DNA of 64,000 nucleotides, taken from Calliphora vicina (Eukaryota > Arthropoda > Insecta > Diptera > Calliphoridae). The notes beneath the pieces were generated by a model. That model was given only the letters and a program-made list of their open reading frames with translations, did no database searches and was not told the origin of the DNA. Position numbers and translations under genes: made by a program. This document shows positions 1 to 12,201 of the stretch, one piece after another (positions within the stretch are counted from its first letter, which is position 1; every line of letters starts with the position of its first letter). The DNA is taken from the NCBI RefSeq assembly GCF_958450345.1, contig NC_088781.1:29613857-29677856 (forward strand), read 5' to 3'.

Positions 1-945
1 ACAGAATCCCGCATAGGAAATCTATGTCTCAAATATGCAACACAGTTGTCTAAAATATATCCGTGTCCTCGTACCCAAATGAGTAATACTATTGAATGTC
101 TCACCATTCTATTCAAGGAAGCCAGGTATTCCTGGACTATGTTCGACAACTGTAAGAAATTTTATTGTAACTTGACTATCCCTGCTTAATATCTTGTTAT
201 AACTGAGCCAGTTACCCGCCCTTTTAATATTTCAGTTTGAATAACACTACATTCATTTGGAATTCTGAAAGATAACCTAATTACATATTTCTGAATGTAG
301 ACAGATACGCCAACTCGATCTCTCCTTCTAGAGTCGTCCGTATAGATTGAGAGACTCCTGGTGTCGAGTGAAGGTCCATCCATTAATTACATAGAAATTG
401 AAAAACCAAAGTTCCTCGATAAGAAGTACAGTAATCAATATTATCTGCAAGATTGTGTATACTTCCGATTATATACTGGCGTGATTGTATGTTACATGTA
501 TCCATGCACCAATCGTCTTAAGCCTGCTGGCAGTAGTGTATTTCATTTTTCTGTAAAGAGAGATTTCCATTCTCCTTAAAACTTTCTCGAATAGCATGCA
601 ATTTGAGCCTGTATCTAGTGCTTTTCATCAGACAGAGACACCATTGATTAATATCGGTTTGGTAACGGCTTCAAAGAGCCAATTCTCATACCCCATTGCG
701 TACCTATGGCCTTCCTACAGACATACATTGCCGTCAAGGCTTTCGATATTCTTGCTAGGGTACTGGATTTCCAGGATAGTTTACTGTACAGAATGGCAAC
801 AAAGTATGTTGCACTGTCCAAGATTATTAGTTCAGCACCATTTAATTGGGGTAGTGAGAAGTAAGGAATCTTGTATTGTCTTGTGAACAATACAAGTTCG
901 GTTTTGCTTGGGTTCACACTCTGTCCACAGTCAGTACTTCACTTT
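1..945 (-). pseudogene. LINE ORF2 3' part: RT thumb and RNase H, degraded
   Basis: Read on the minus strand from about 945, the translation has the NPSKTELVLFTR motif followed by a LxSKLSWK-type region and CRKAIGTQWGMR. This is the usual end of the reverse transcriptase of R1/LOA/jockey-type LINEs. Further on (about 383-186) comes SLSIYTDDSRRRDRVGVSVY and later IPNECSVIQTE, the RNase H pattern YTDGS...CSVFQAE. Near 100-20 a degraded WVxGHG...N..A echoes the WVPGHSGIxGNExAD motif. The frame is broken in several places, so this is a dead copy. It runs off the left edge of the window, so its 3' end is not seen. LINE identity is strong; the exact clade is inferred. Confidence 0.8.
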
Positions 946-1394
946 TATCTTCATGGTTAGACAAAAGAAAATTTTGACTACTCAAGAAAAGAAAAGTTTT
1001 GTATACATATTTTGACGGGGAATAAGAGGACCAAAGGTATGCAAATTATGACTACTCAAGAAAAGAAAAGGTATGCAAATCTAATAAATTCAAAAATCTT
1101 AACATAAGCAGCCCTGGAAAATTGCGGAAATGGAATTCCAAAAGACTCTTATGTCCTATATTTAAAAAAAAACTATACTCATCTAGACAGGTCTAATTAT
1201 CTGGGCTACAGATATGATTTCATGGCGTGGTTATTTAAATACCCACTTCGGCATTAACGGGTTCAAAAACATATGAATATGAATTGTATTGTATTTTTCG
1301 AGTCAATATTTAAGATTTATTTTATAATATCGTAGGAAAACAGATTTTATTATAAATACGAAAGCGGGACAATAAGACCGTACGTGGCTTTTAG

Positions 1395-1965
1395 AATAAA
1401 ACACAAATTTTTGGATAAATAAGTCATTGTATTTTTCAACACAGTCTCCATCTCCTTCGATTCAACTCGAGAAACCCACTGCTTTGACAGCCGTTTGCTT
1501 TCTGGTGTATTGCGGTTAACAAACTGTGCAAAGACTAGTCCATATTGTGGTTAAACGACGCCAAACACTTCTTCAAAATTGTCACAAGATTACGTTTGTA
1601 GTCGATTGTGAGCAAACACGGCTCCCATTTTGCGGGAAGCTTTCTCATATCCAAGTGATCATTCCAATTTAAAACCACTGAGCCATGTGATATGCCTATT
1701 GATTTCGCAATCTCTTCCACTTTCAATCACCGCTCGGCCAACACCACATCTTGCTTTTTTTCAAATGTTCCGGGTGTAGAGACCTCAACTGGACGTCCAG
1801 AACGTTCGTGATTGTACAGCTAAACTTTTTTAGCATTGAAGCTGATCGTGCAGAGTTCCCATAGTGTTTATCAAGCTTAGCTTTGGTTTGAGTGGTGATT
1901 TTTCTTAATGCTTAATAAGCACACGTTTTTCCATTTTCTAGTCTGCTATCAATGGCTGTCGAAAA
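1395..1965 (-). pseudogene. mariner transposase relic A
   Basis: Minus-strand translation gives, in order, KAKLDKHYGNSA (about 1880), a SGRPVEVSTP-like linker, LKVEEIAKSIGISHGSVV (helix-turn-helix), then NDHLDMRKLPAKWEPCLLT and TPESKRLSKQWVSR near 1480. These are mariner (mauritiana-like) N-terminal and early catalytic-domain blocks. Stops and frameshifts interrupt the frame, and the C-terminal catalytic part is missing. A second relic of the same type lies at 43770-44319, and both share the flank 'tctgctatcaatggctgtc'. The call rests on recognised motifs, not an alignment. Confidence 0.8.
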
Positions 1966-2029
1966 CAAACTAAATACCACAGCTTATTACAACTTTGACA
2001 GGAGCATACGAATTACTCACCAAATGTGT

Positions 2030-2325
2030 TCTATCGGTTTCAAACTGCGAGAGATATTTTGTGCGGTTCAGAAGTGGTGATTTTTACATTGAAAACAAAG
2101 ATCACCCAGGCCAGCTAAAAATGTCTTAAGACCAAGAATTGGAGACACTACTTCATGAAGATTGTTGTAGAACTCAAAAAGAGTTTGCAAAATCATTGGA
2201 GCTACTCAAGCAGCAATTTCAAAACGTTTGCGAGCAGCATTATTTATTCGAATTGATGCCGATAGACCTTGAAAGACGAGTTTCCATGTCTTCTGCACGG
2301 AATATACGGCCAGGCAATGCTTGAG
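2030..2325 (+). pseudogene. mariner transposase N-terminal relic (irritans-like)
   Basis: Plus-strand translation shows SGDFYIENKDHPGQLK, then ELETLLHEDCCRTQKEFAKSL and LxELMPIDLERR. This matches the mariner pattern SGDFDVEDKEHPGQPK...LDEDPCQTQEELAKSL...PYELKPRDVERR. A stop interrupts it before DQELE. It lies head-to-head with relic A, so two different mariner fragments abut here. No terminal inverted repeats were found. Confidence 0.75.
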
Positions 2326-4174
2326 GTCACCCATTCATCGTTTTGTCACTGAACGCTGCATTTTTTCAATCATTTGTCAGTTTACTGCACAACGATTTCA
2401 CTTGAAATATGTTAAAACATACTAAACTTAATCCGAAAGATAGAAAGCGAAGGTAAGTAAGGCCATATTTTACAAATTCTTTGTAAACTTTGTTAACAAG
2501 AACTGACGAATATTTTTAAATATCCTTCTCTGATGATGAAAATATTTTGTATATAGTACATAGGTTATACAAATTTGTTCATACATAATCTAAAGAAAAA
2601 CCTATTTTCATAGAATTGAAATGAATTAAAAACAAATTTTCTTTTACATTGCCTGAAAATAAATCAAATGGTTTTATTGTACGAAATGTCCAAAATGTCC
2701 TAAACTTTTAATCGTTTTAATATTTATTTCATTCGTATGGAAATGAGAATTTACTTGTTGAAATCGCAACGCACAAATAGAACGAAATATAACAACTTTG
2801 ATAAGATTTAATATTGATAAATTTGTCTTCACCTTTTAAATCCTATTAAATTCAATATAAATGCCGCAATAAAATACAATAAAATTCAAGGTTATCAAAA
2901 GGGCCGAACAACAATAAACAGTTTTTGTCCTTTTAATACTTGAGTGTATGTATATGCTTAAGGTTTCATTGAAGGCAGAGAATGAAAACGAAACAACAAC
3001 AATAAAAATAAAATAATGTTTGTTGATGTTTTGCTTGTATTTGTATTTTTGTATGAATTTCAGCTTAAAATGTGTTGCTGTTCCAACAATTGCAAACAAG
3101 TAAAATCAACAAGAATGTATCTGTGTATAAAAAAAAATATATATACATTTAGCCAGAGGAGACAAGGACAATTATACAAACGCATGCAAACAAACTAACG
3201 GCATACAAAATATTGTATCTATAGACAACTGACCGCTATAATACAGACACACAAACATTTATCCAGATGAAAAGATATTGTATTTCACAATGGTGGTCTA
3301 GATACAATCAATTGTTTGTAAATGAATACACAACAAAATATTTACTACCATCATCATCACAATCGTGAGGATAATGTTCGTTCAAGGTAAAATATTTTCA
3401 AACAATTCATTGAGACTTAGGCCATTTTAAGCTTGAGTTCTTTTAACATTTTATTTAATTTTTTTTTTTTGGGGGGGAGATTTCTGTAAACATTTTAGTA
3501 ACTCTTTTGATTAAAAATTCATTTAACTTTTATTTGTGAAAGTGTATAAGGCCAAATCTATATTAAAAGGAATATTTGATATTAGTGACATAAACTGTAT
3601 AAATAAATGTATTTGGTTTAATTAATATTGAGAAACATGAAAATATTTTTATTTTGTTATAGTCCAAAACTTTAAAAATATATATAGTTTTTGGAAGTTG
3701 AGTTGAATGACAAAAATTGAGTGGTTGACAAATCTTATTATTATCGTTCAATAGTTATGGAAAGTATGAAAAATATCATCTTGTTAAATACCTGCAGCCC
3801 ACATATAGAGAGCTTTATGTAAGATAAGCTCATCTTATCAGAAATATGGTATCATTCAATTCCCCGTTTGAGCTGTGATCTTGTGGTTAATCCATAAATT
3901 GTCAAGGTATTTCATACAGTTTCACCATATTTATTGCTATTCACGCCATGTGTCAGGGCTGTCTCAACTCAATTTCTTTTTTTAATGATAATCTATGTTG
4001 AGCATCCGACTCATTACATCCAAACATTACTTTGTATTTAACAGAAATATTTTTCACTCGTATTTACCATATAAATACAGGGTCTATGTGGTAAAGCTGC
4101 ATACTCAGTTCTTCATATCCTGATCGTTTGTCTATTTTAAAACACTTTAAAATTTCAAGTAAATATAATATCTC
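2326..4174. other. AT-rich stretch, no gene recognised
   Basis: Only short chance open frames are present. A homopolymer step (T run followed by G run) lies near 3461-3477. I recognise no repeat ends, RNA gene or coding motif. Confidence 0.5.
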
Positions 4175-4420
4175 TAACCTAGACCACTTTCTGACTCGAT
4201 TAACCGATGTTCATCTAGCTGGTTGGCTGTCCATGTGAACCTTGATATTTCTATAAAATTCGGCACAAAAATTTTCTTCGGTTCAACGGCGAATCCTATT
4301 AAAACTTTTTGCAATCAGTCCATTATTTCACATAACCAACATTCATATGACCAACCAACAGCTCCGAAATCTTGAGTTACGGTTAAAAGAACGGATTTCG
4401 TACCTCTATGCAAATATGAA
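4175..4420. repeat. degenerate copy of a fly dispersed repeat (internal part)
   Basis: The text 'ccatgtgaaccttgatattt', 'aaattcggcacaaaaatttt' and 'ggcgaatcctattaaaactt' resembles the internal portion of the dispersed repeats that end in 'tatacccttcacc' hairpins elsewhere in the window (9185-10001, 34232-34950). Neither end is preserved. Identification is from memory of such repeats in flies and is tentative. Confidence 0.35.
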
Positions 4421-4654
4421 TATCAACTGATTTTAAGTTTCTCAGCGGATTTAGAAAGAATCAACTGAGGATTTTCGAATAGTGTGCTATTTACGTAACC
4501 TTAAGAAATTTGTGTGCATTTCTCCAGCAAACATAGTTTTTTCATCATTTCCAAATTGCGAGATGTATTAACAAAGTATTTTATAAAGGATTTCTGCTAT
4601 TTATAACTTTATTTGTGAGTGAAATAAACATTTTTTTAAAAATCCTTTAAAATA

Positions 4655-4860
4655 GTAAGGAGATCAGATGGAGTGAGATATCTTTTACACCGTTTTAGAA
4701 ATCCGAGGCACTGATTGCTTCTTTCGACACTTGAAAAATGAGTTTTGTCCAGTTTACATCGCACTGAATACTCATCAAGAGTTTCTGATACTTTAATATT
4801 TACACCACTTATAAAAACAGATGGAGCAACATGTTCTGTTAGCCCTGCTGTTAAGTTAGA
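4655..4860 (-). pseudogene. LINE reverse transcriptase C-terminal fragment
   Basis: The minus-strand translation contains VNIKVSETLDEYSVRCKLD, then SNQCLGFLKRCKRYLTPSDLLTI. This is the conserved thumb-side block of CR1/jockey-like RTs (LGFLxRCxxYFTPSDLLxIY). The match stops abruptly after LLTI. It lies on the same strand as the ORF1-like gag at 5165-6676 and downstream of it, so the two could be the ends of one element with the middle deleted. This is not proven. Confidence 0.65.
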
Positions 4861-4868
4861 AAAAACTT

Positions 4869-5155
4869 ACGAATGTTAGGTTAAAGAACCATTTGGTCCA
4901 TATAAATTGTCAATGTAAAAAACAAGCGTGGGAATCCACTTTTTAACTACATGGCAAACTGGAACGAGTAGGAAGTACAAGAACTGCTCAATGCAGAAAG
5001 TGACTCCGATATTTCAGATTTGGAAGTTGATTATATTTCAGAAAACATATAACACAAACTAATAAATACATTTTTTTTAAATAAATGTAAACAAATCAAA
5101 GAAAACGGAGGAAAATATACTATGGACCAAATGGTCCCTTAACCTAAGATTCGTA
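4869..5155. mobile_element. short TIR element, possibly piggyBac-derived
   Basis: Inverted ends pair 'tacgaatgttaggttaaa' (4869 on) with the complement of 'taacctaagattcgta' (ending 5155). The pairing continues inward through ACCATTTGGTCCATA. A TTAA lies at equivalent positions in both arms (4881-4884 and 5139-5142), as expected for a piggyBac-type target site, but the symmetry continues outside it. An internal fragment reads MANWNE-stop-EVQELLNAESDSDISDLE, similar in style to the acidic N-terminus of piggyBac-like transposases. The assignment is an inference. Confidence 0.5.
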
Positions 5156-5164
5156 TTTTTTTAT

Positions 5165-6676
5165 TTTTCTCAGTCCTGTTTTAAGTCAGATCCCTGATTT
5201 AAAATAGGACTGCCAATGTTTTGATAACCCGTTCTCAAAACATTGGCATAAGAACCTGCTACATTCTTAGGCTGATCAATTTGAGTGGATTGTGAATTTA
5301 ATTGTGTTGAGGCTGCTTGCTTGTTCAATAGCGGAACTTCAAAATTGACTGGTGGATAGGTGTTTTCAAATTTGTAGGCTGGTACTTCAGATGTTTTCCT
5401 CTTATTAGCTTTTGCCTCTCTCTTAATCTGTTCAATAACTCCTTATAAACTGGGCACCCGCGGTAGTTGGCTGAATGATCGCCACCACAGTTACCACATT
5501 TTCTTCTGAGACCATTCTTTAGGATATCACATTGTGATGAAGAATGAAGGTCTCCGCATGCCACACACACTGTTCGCAAGGTACAATAATTTTTAGTATG
5601 TCCAAACTCTTGACAATTGCCACATTGAACAGGACGATTTCTTTTAAGAGGCTCCTCAATGGTTATTCTACTATTTAACAGATATCGTGTTGAGTAAATT
5701 GGGTGAGTTTCATTTCCCCTCAATTTATTTTTTTCTGGCTCCAACTCGACTCTAAACATTGGCTGAGGAATTTTATCTTTGTTAAATATATTAACTACAG
5801 CTCTTACTTCGTAGCCCAATTCTTGCAGGGCCTCCTTGATATCATTATTCTCAACACTGGACTCTATGCCTTTAATGACAACTGTCAACCCTTTACTACT
5901 TTTCAGTTCATAGGTATAAAAATTATTTTTATTATCATTTAGGTATTGAGAGATTTTTCTATAAAAATCCTCAGTGTATACGACTATTTTCGTCTCTTGC
6001 ACACCGCCTTTTCTTATTGGAACAATATGGAAATTGTTTTTTCCAATGAGTTCAACAAATGTTTTGACCAAATTATTCGAGATGGACTCACGCAGATATA
6101 TTGGTGGTGGCTTTAATGATTTCTTTTCGTAAGCACCATCTTTTATACTTTTATTATTATCCTCGCTCAAAAGTGCGAAACGATTGCCTATCAAGGGATT
6201 ATCAACTATCTTCTGTTTCTTGACAGACGTTCCATTATTTTGGGGACTTAAATTTCTTTTATTAATACTTACATATCTAAGCATACCTGGTAGTACTGGT
6301 GATTTCAATGTACTTATCTTTTTTTTTGGTATAGCGCCCTTCAGTGTACCATCATTATTTATTGTGGTTTGTTTAGTGTTAAAAACAATCAAACTCTCAC
6401 TATTCTTTGTGGATCACAAGCTTGTTTTTTAACAGTATTTGTCTGTATTTTTAAAACTGGTATAGTTGTTGTTGTATTTAAATTTTTCATATTTTCTTTT
6501 ATGCTTTGTTCTAAACATAAATTGGTTGGTGATATTGTTTGTGTATTATTTTGTTCGTGTAATTGTATCACGGGGGAACAAGAGCGTGCTCTCTCAGCTG
6601 GTTTGGCGGTTAAATAATTTTTGTTGTAGCTGGGGTCATTTATTTTTTTGTTTTGATCAAAAAGACCACGTGACAT
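5165..6676 (-). pseudogene. jockey-type LINE ORF1 (Gag-like) with two frameshifts
   Basis: The largest open part is 355 codons (6392-5325). It ends with three clustered Cys/His knuckles: CGNCQEFGHTKNYC, then CVACGDLHSSSQC, then CGNCGGDHSANYRGC. This is the nucleic-acid-binding module of jockey-clade ORF1 proteins. The N-terminus (MSRGLFDQ..., 6676 to about 6390) is in a different frame. The C-terminus (...NKQAASTQ...GSYANVLRTG, about 5330 to 5165) is in a third. So the original protein was about 500 residues and is broken near 6400 and near 5420. The family protein coats LINE RNA. The matching ORF2 is not intact in the window. Confidence 0.8.
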
Positions 6677-6774
6677 AAAAAACTAAGTCACTGTATAACA
6701 CCGATCAAAAATTACAAAACCTAACAGCATGGTTAACATATAACACTGAGTCTTGCGTGCACTGAAATCGACTT

Positions 6775-6945
6775 AATTCGCACAACCCCATCAGAGTAAA
6801 TAGGGTTGGAAGTTTGAAGTAGAAGGTCGTTTATAAAGATAAGAAATAGAGTAGGATAAAGGACGAAGCCTTGCGGTACCCCTGAATTGACCTTCAACTC
6901 GTTTGATCTATAACAACTCGTATAGTGCGACCTCTACCGACACCA
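6775..6945 (-). pseudogene. LINE reverse transcriptase fragment (GVPQG block)
   Basis: Minus-strand translation reads KVNSGVPQGFVLYPTLFLIFINDLL followed by QTSNPIYSDG. This is the palm block GVPQGSVLSPTLFLLFINDLL...ADD of CR1/jockey-type RTs. Upstream RTIRVVIDQTS matches the R.IRVVVDG.SS block but in a shifted frame. It sits just upstream of the gag-like relic on the same strand, so it is probably a separate truncated copy. Confidence 0.7.
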
Positions 6946-6970
6946 AAAGCAATAAGTTTTGCTAAAAGCA

Positions 6971-7119
6971 CATGATTTTGGTAACCATAATATGGTTAAT
7001 TTACGATTCACATAAATGGTTGTCACAAACATATACTTGTTTACTGTAACCATATACATATATGGTTGATAAAATCATTTGAATCATAAATTAACCATAT
7101 TATGGTTACTGCAATCATG
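6971..7119. repeat. 149-bp imperfect palindrome
   Basis: Arms 6971-7009 and 7081-7119 pair over 39 bp with about four mismatches; the core is 'gtaaccataatatggttaat'. The spacer carries related 'ggtt' and 'aacc' motifs. The form suits a small foldback MITE. No target duplication was seen. Confidence 0.6.
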
Positions 7120-7529
7120 TAAATAGTTACTGTGATATATTGTTAAAAAAAAACTTGTAACAATGTAGAAATGGTTACAGTAAACATGCACAACTTTATT
7201 TTTTCTCTGCGTGTGAGTAAATTGTTGAACTCTAAATATTTTAAAAGATGGTAGTTAACCATATTCTTGAGGATGCTGAACATTAGGGAGTTTAATGAAA
7301 TCATTACCAAAAAAATATCTATTATTTCTGCGCATTCTTGACATAAAACTTTTAAGTGTGAATAACCTCGTCTACTCTAAATGTCATAAAATAAAAAGTT
7401 GTTCATATACTGTATAAGTACATACATTCATTAAATTTCCAGGACAGTGGGAAACAAATATGAGACAAACAAATAGAATCAAAAAATTCAAGAAAAATTA
7501 GTATTTCCCACCATTTGCTCAGTAAAGTG

Positions 7530-8065
7530 CTGAAGTTTGCGGGAGGAAATAAAGATTTTCTGTGAAAAATCATTCTATGTGATGAAGCATATATTTAGGT
7601 TGATGTCACTGCTTCGTGAGAATTTTGGTCTGAAGATATCATTGGACCATACTTCATCGAAAATTATGCTGCTGGTAGATATCGCGACATGACAACAGAG
7701 TTCCGTGTACCTAAATATAATGATATTGCCTGTACTTCATATGGTTTTAGCAAAGCCGTTATAGATGTAATACAGTCCGTGAAGCAATTCAGTTGCTATG
7801 TGAGACATTTCTGGTGCAGACAAAAATTGGGCACCTAGATCATGCGACTAAACTCGATTATGAATTTGTATATTGGTTCATTTGAAGTCAAAGGTCTATG
7901 CCAACAAAATCAAAGACACCTTAAGCAAGAAACTCAAGAATACATCAACAAAATTCAGCCACATGTAAACAAAGTGGTTGTGTACAATTTCGTCAAAAGA
8001 TTATGAATCTTACAAGCTAGCAAAGTCGTGGGGTATGATAGATCTATTTGCTATTCAATACATTA
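7530..8065 (+). pseudogene. Tc1/mariner-superfamily transposase relic (GPYF type)
   Basis: Plus-strand fragments read GNKDFL-stop-KIILCDEAYI, then EFWSEDIIGPYFIENYAAGRYRDMTTEF. This matches an insect transposase pattern of the form ...FLxKIIFSDEAHF...FWSE...GPYFFE...GERYRxMxxxF, with the first catalytic D in CDEA. Stops occur at several sites and the last catalytic acid cannot be located. Flanking inverted repeats were not found. Confidence 0.6.
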
Positions 8066-9184
8066 CTATGGACTTAAATGCTTTATGAATCAATAAAAAA
8101 AAGTAATAATCTAAAGACAAAAAATGGTTTCTTATTAACTTAAATCTTTCGTAAACTGAAAAAATTTCAACAATTTCTGAGGTGTTCATATCTCTTATAA
8201 TTAAAAAATATTTAACAAATTTTATGCTGAATCAACAAGATTTAAAAATTTTCGAGTTTGAAGTCATTGTTTACTATTGATGTTGAAACAATTTTATGCG
8301 ATTCAGTAGAAAATATTTTTTATTTTGGCGCCTCACTGCTGTCTCTAATAAATATTCAAAATTAAAATCAATAACAGTACTTCAACAATGTTCAATTATT
8401 GACCACATACACAATCATATACATACATATGTTTATTTTTGTATGTCTATTTATGCATGGTGAATACTTGTCAGATACATACAAAGGCATTCATAAATTT
8501 TGGACACTTGTGTAGTATATACACCACGTGCATACATACATAAATATTCAATGATTGAAATTTTGTTGATTTGAATAAACTTCGTACGCTTCTACAAGTA
8601 CTATACGTTCATTAAAATACATTAGACTGATTCAAAATTGTGTGAATAAGAGAAAATACTTCAAAATTTCATAATTTTTCATAAATTTGTACAACTGCAA
8701 TCATTTTCTTACCAATATTTTTTCTGTGTTCATTATTTTGGTATAAAATTGAAATGGTATATCGATGTCAGAATTTTTTTATATTATTTTATATTTTATA
8801 TACATGTATGGGTAAATGAAATGGAAAAAATTCTTTTTATTGGAATTTTTTCCAATATATATTATCCAATTATCCAATTTTGAGAAAATCTTCCACATTT
8901 GAAACACAGAAAATCCTAAAAGTGCTTCAAAGGGATCACCCTAATACATACGAATTTGTTTATTAAAAATATGTTTGCTTAAGTGTATGTATGTGTGTAT
9001 AAGTACATAAATGGTTTATTTTTTTTTGTATTTATGCTTGTATGTACAATATCATATAATCAGATTATGTTTCGTTAACACTACACTACTATATGCATAA
9101 GTAGTAAACAGTGTCGGTCAAAACACATTTGAGAAAAATTGCTTATATATATTACCTCTATAAGGAAAACAAATTAGCTTGTTT
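8066..9184. other. AT-rich stretch, no gene recognised
   Basis: It contains short runs of 'catacata/tatgta' near 8400-8560 and 9000-9060. I see no coding motif or repeat terminus. Confidence 0.45.
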
Positions 9185-10001
9185 CTATACCCTTCACCTT
9201 CGTTAGAAGGGTATATATAAGATTGTCATTCCGCTTGTAATTTCCACAATATAATTTTCCGATTAAGCCATGTCCGTCTGTCCCTCTGTTTGTTAAAATC
9301 CTCGAGATCCAAATCTTCAATCATTCTGTCAGACATGCTTGCGAGAAGTTTCTTATTTAAAATCAGCAAAATTCGTGCACAAAAGGCTGTGATATGAGGA
9401 AAAAACCAGGACAACCTCGATTTATTACATATTTTTGACCTATATCTGGAGTACTAAGACATTTTACCTCTAGCAAAAAATGGGACAAGAACAAGAATTT
9501 TTGTATTGGGTAAAGAAATAATCAAAGAACTTATTTTGAAAATATGGCAAATATAGAAATTGAAAGTTTTTTTTATTTTCCATCAAAGTTGAGAAATATT
9601 GAAAAAATGTATAGTTGGTAAATATCGTTTGGAACCATGTCTTTTTTCAAAATTTTACCTCTAGCAAAAAATGGGACAAGGACGGGCAGCTGGGAATTTT
9701 TGCATAAGGTAAAGGAGTAATCAAAGAAATTATTTTGAAAATAATGCAAATATAGAAATTTATATTTTTTTTTATTTTACATCAAAGTTGAGAAATATTG
9801 AAAAAATGGATAGTTGGTAAAAAAAAAAAATAACAATTCGAAAATTTTTCCAAATACAAAAAATTAAAAAAACAACTTTGGACAAAAAAAAAATTTTTGT
9901 TTACCTCAAAATATTTAAAATTTTTTATTTGAAGTATAATTTGGTGAAAGGTATGGTACATAAGATTCGGCACAGCCGAATATAGCTCTCTTACTTGTTT
10001 A
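9185..10001 (-). mobile_element. dispersed non-autonomous fly repeat, near full length
   Basis: One end is a hairpin 'tatacccttcacc...gaagggtata' (9185-9217), followed by 'aagccatgtccgtctgtccc', text common in dispersed repeats of flies. The other end is 'cggcacagccgaatatagctc' followed by 'ttacttgttta'. Inside, a ~190-bp unit starting 'acctctagcaaaaaatggga' occurs twice in tandem (about 9467 and 9657). The same element in opposite orientation lies at 34232-34950, and its 'aacaagt' end recurs at 56752-57010. No coding capacity. I take the 'aacaagta' end as the start, hence minus. Confidence 0.6.
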
Positions 10002-10004
10002 ATA

Positions 10005-10439
10005 CAGTGATGTTCACGCCATACAACAATTGTTTGAAAAATTTACACACATTTGTTATGCTCTTTTAAAAACTTTTGTTCATTCATCGCTGAGAATGCG
10101 AAGAAACCACATGTGACGGACTATCGCAATTTTTTTCTGAAATTTATTAAGCATTGTTGTTGGTTGTTTTAGTTTGAAGCATAGCAAACACACGCAGTTC
10201 AATTACAATTGAACACAATAAAAACAAAGTCATAAATTTAAGAGAATTTCGGACTTACAATATATATTTTTTCATTTCCTTAAAATTTAAATTACATTCA
10301 TTTAATAAATTGGTTTTATTTGACAAAAATTCTAAATCTAAACTTTCTTCATTTTGTTATTATTTTAAGTGTTTGACATTATGTTTGCTGGGTAGCTCTC
10401 TCTCCAATACATCTTCATTTTTATTTTTGAACATCACTG
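10005..10439. repeat. possible TIR element with hAT-like ends
   Basis: The 12-bp ends CAGTGATGTTCA (10005-10016) and its complement (10428-10439) face each other across 435 bp. The CAGTG start recalls hAT termini. No matching 8-bp flanks were seen and no coding content is visible, so this could be chance. Confidence 0.3.
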
Positions 10440-10648
10440 GCATAGAATAAACACATAGAACGGAAGGAGATAGTAATATATATGGAAAAATTACTCTCTT
10501 TTCACACATACGGGTGATACAATAACAAAATACATGCAATACATTCTCATGAATTAGATTTTTGACAACAGACTTAGGTTTTTGGCTCTCAGTTACCTAT
10601 CTAGTTGTTGTCTATGATCACTGGATTAATATATAAAACAAAATATAC

Positions 10649-11138
10649 CAAGTAGTCCAACTCTCAATTTTTTCAAATTACTCTCTCACATATACGGGTA
10701 ACGTGTGAGCTCAGAGAAATGTAAACAAATGAAATGTATTTAAATTTTAACTTTTAATTTTTGATAAAATAACGTTCTATTACACATTATTACTTTAACA
10801 CATACAATTTTATATTTTTTTTAAACACTTTTAGCACATTTTCATTGTTAAAAAGTTTCTATTTTGCACAAATCAAGAAAAAAATATTTTTGGAAATTCT
10901 GACATGTAATTTTTTGTTATTGTAGAATTTAAACTATAGGACAGAGTTACAATTTTTGGTATTGAAAATTCATACAAATTCATATTTAGAACATATTTAT
11001 AAAACTCTGTTGCCTGTAGAAAATTTAAAAGTTACCAACACATGTGTAATTTTGTTACTCACACATGTTTAGAGTTAGGTACTTTTTACTAACACATGTA
11101 TAGAGTTAGGTACTGTTGTCAAAGAGTTGGACTACTTG
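10649..11138. mobile_element. 490-bp TIR element
   Basis: Perfect 16-bp inverted ends CAAGTAGTCCAACTCT (10649-10664) and its complement (11123-11138), with 'tatac' nearby on both sides. Subterminal direct repeats 'acacatgt.tagagttaggtact' occur twice near the right end (about 11062 and 11092). There is no open frame of note. The superfamily is not recognised. Confidence 0.55.
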
Positions 11139-11239
11139 TTATACTTTGATGCAAAATATACGATACGAAAAGTTTAATAAATAAAAAACACAAAATTGTA
11201 AATATTTTTGTTCTTCAAAAATTCGAAATAAATAAATCA

Positions 11240-11460
11240 AGCGGCACACGAGTCTCTTCTCATTATATTGACCAGTACGGTATTAAATAGTAGGGGTGAC
11301 AGAACAGAGCATTGTCTCACTCTAGTTTTAATTGTGATTGAGTCACTAATGCAGCCATAATGAAGAATTTGACATATGGACGGAAGCCAACCTGCTCATT
11401 GCGGAGAAGCTGATCGAATGTGTGGCCAAATCATCAATACATTTACGCTTATCTTGGCGG
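11240..11460 (-). pseudogene. LINE reverse transcriptase fragment
   Basis: Minus-strand translation shows DQLLRNEQVGFRP (the LLxxEQAGFRPGRS block). After a frame change and a missing piece comes VRQCSVLSPLLFNTVLVNIMRR, which matches the RQGSVLSPLLFNIxL palm block. The part between them is shortened. A dead RTE/R1-like fragment; the clade is uncertain. Confidence 0.65.
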
Positions 11461-12201
11461 GCACCTTTGTTTGACATTCTTGACTAGTGTTTCTGTGTTT
11501 TTCTTAATTTATTAATTTAATATGATCCAGTTTAAAATAATAAATAAGCTACACCAATTCAGGACAAGTTTATTAAGAAATCAATTAAAATATATACTAC
11601 AAGAGCTATTCATCATCTATCTTATCATAATTTACCTCATCCCGGAGCAATTTAGGTTTTTATAAAAAGTGTTATGAACTGGCGGTGTAAAGTGCAACAA
11701 TTCAAAAAGGCCTTTTTCATTTTTCTGGTTGTATTATGATCACTGACTGCCTTTATTTAACCCTGACTTCGTTAAAAAGGATATTATCATTGTAAGAATA
11801 CTTGTAGAAAAATTAATATTGATTGATTTTTATGGAATCTTAGCAACTGAACTTACAACCATACCACCTTTGTGTTACTAATGGAAATTTTTGTGTTGAT
11901 TATAATTTTTCCAGCGATTAGGAAGAGAAAAAAATACATGCACTCATTCTTAATATCTTGAATGATTGACTTTTTCTAACCGTTTTAATTAATTCGAGAA
12001 AGTTTTCTGGAACGTATATTTCTTTGAAGAATTCTTTATTTTTTCATTACACCAAAATCTTGTCAAATTGTAAATATGAATGTCAAAAATGATTGGTCTA
12101 ATTCTTCAATAGTAAAGTCCGGCTAAGATACAACATACGGTTAGAACAACGACATCTTCATGTTTCTCTTATGCCCCCCACATTGGTCAGAATACATAAT
12201 G
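11461..12201. other. AT-rich stretch, no gene recognised
   Basis: No coding motif, RNA gene or clear repeat end was seen here. Confidence 0.4.
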
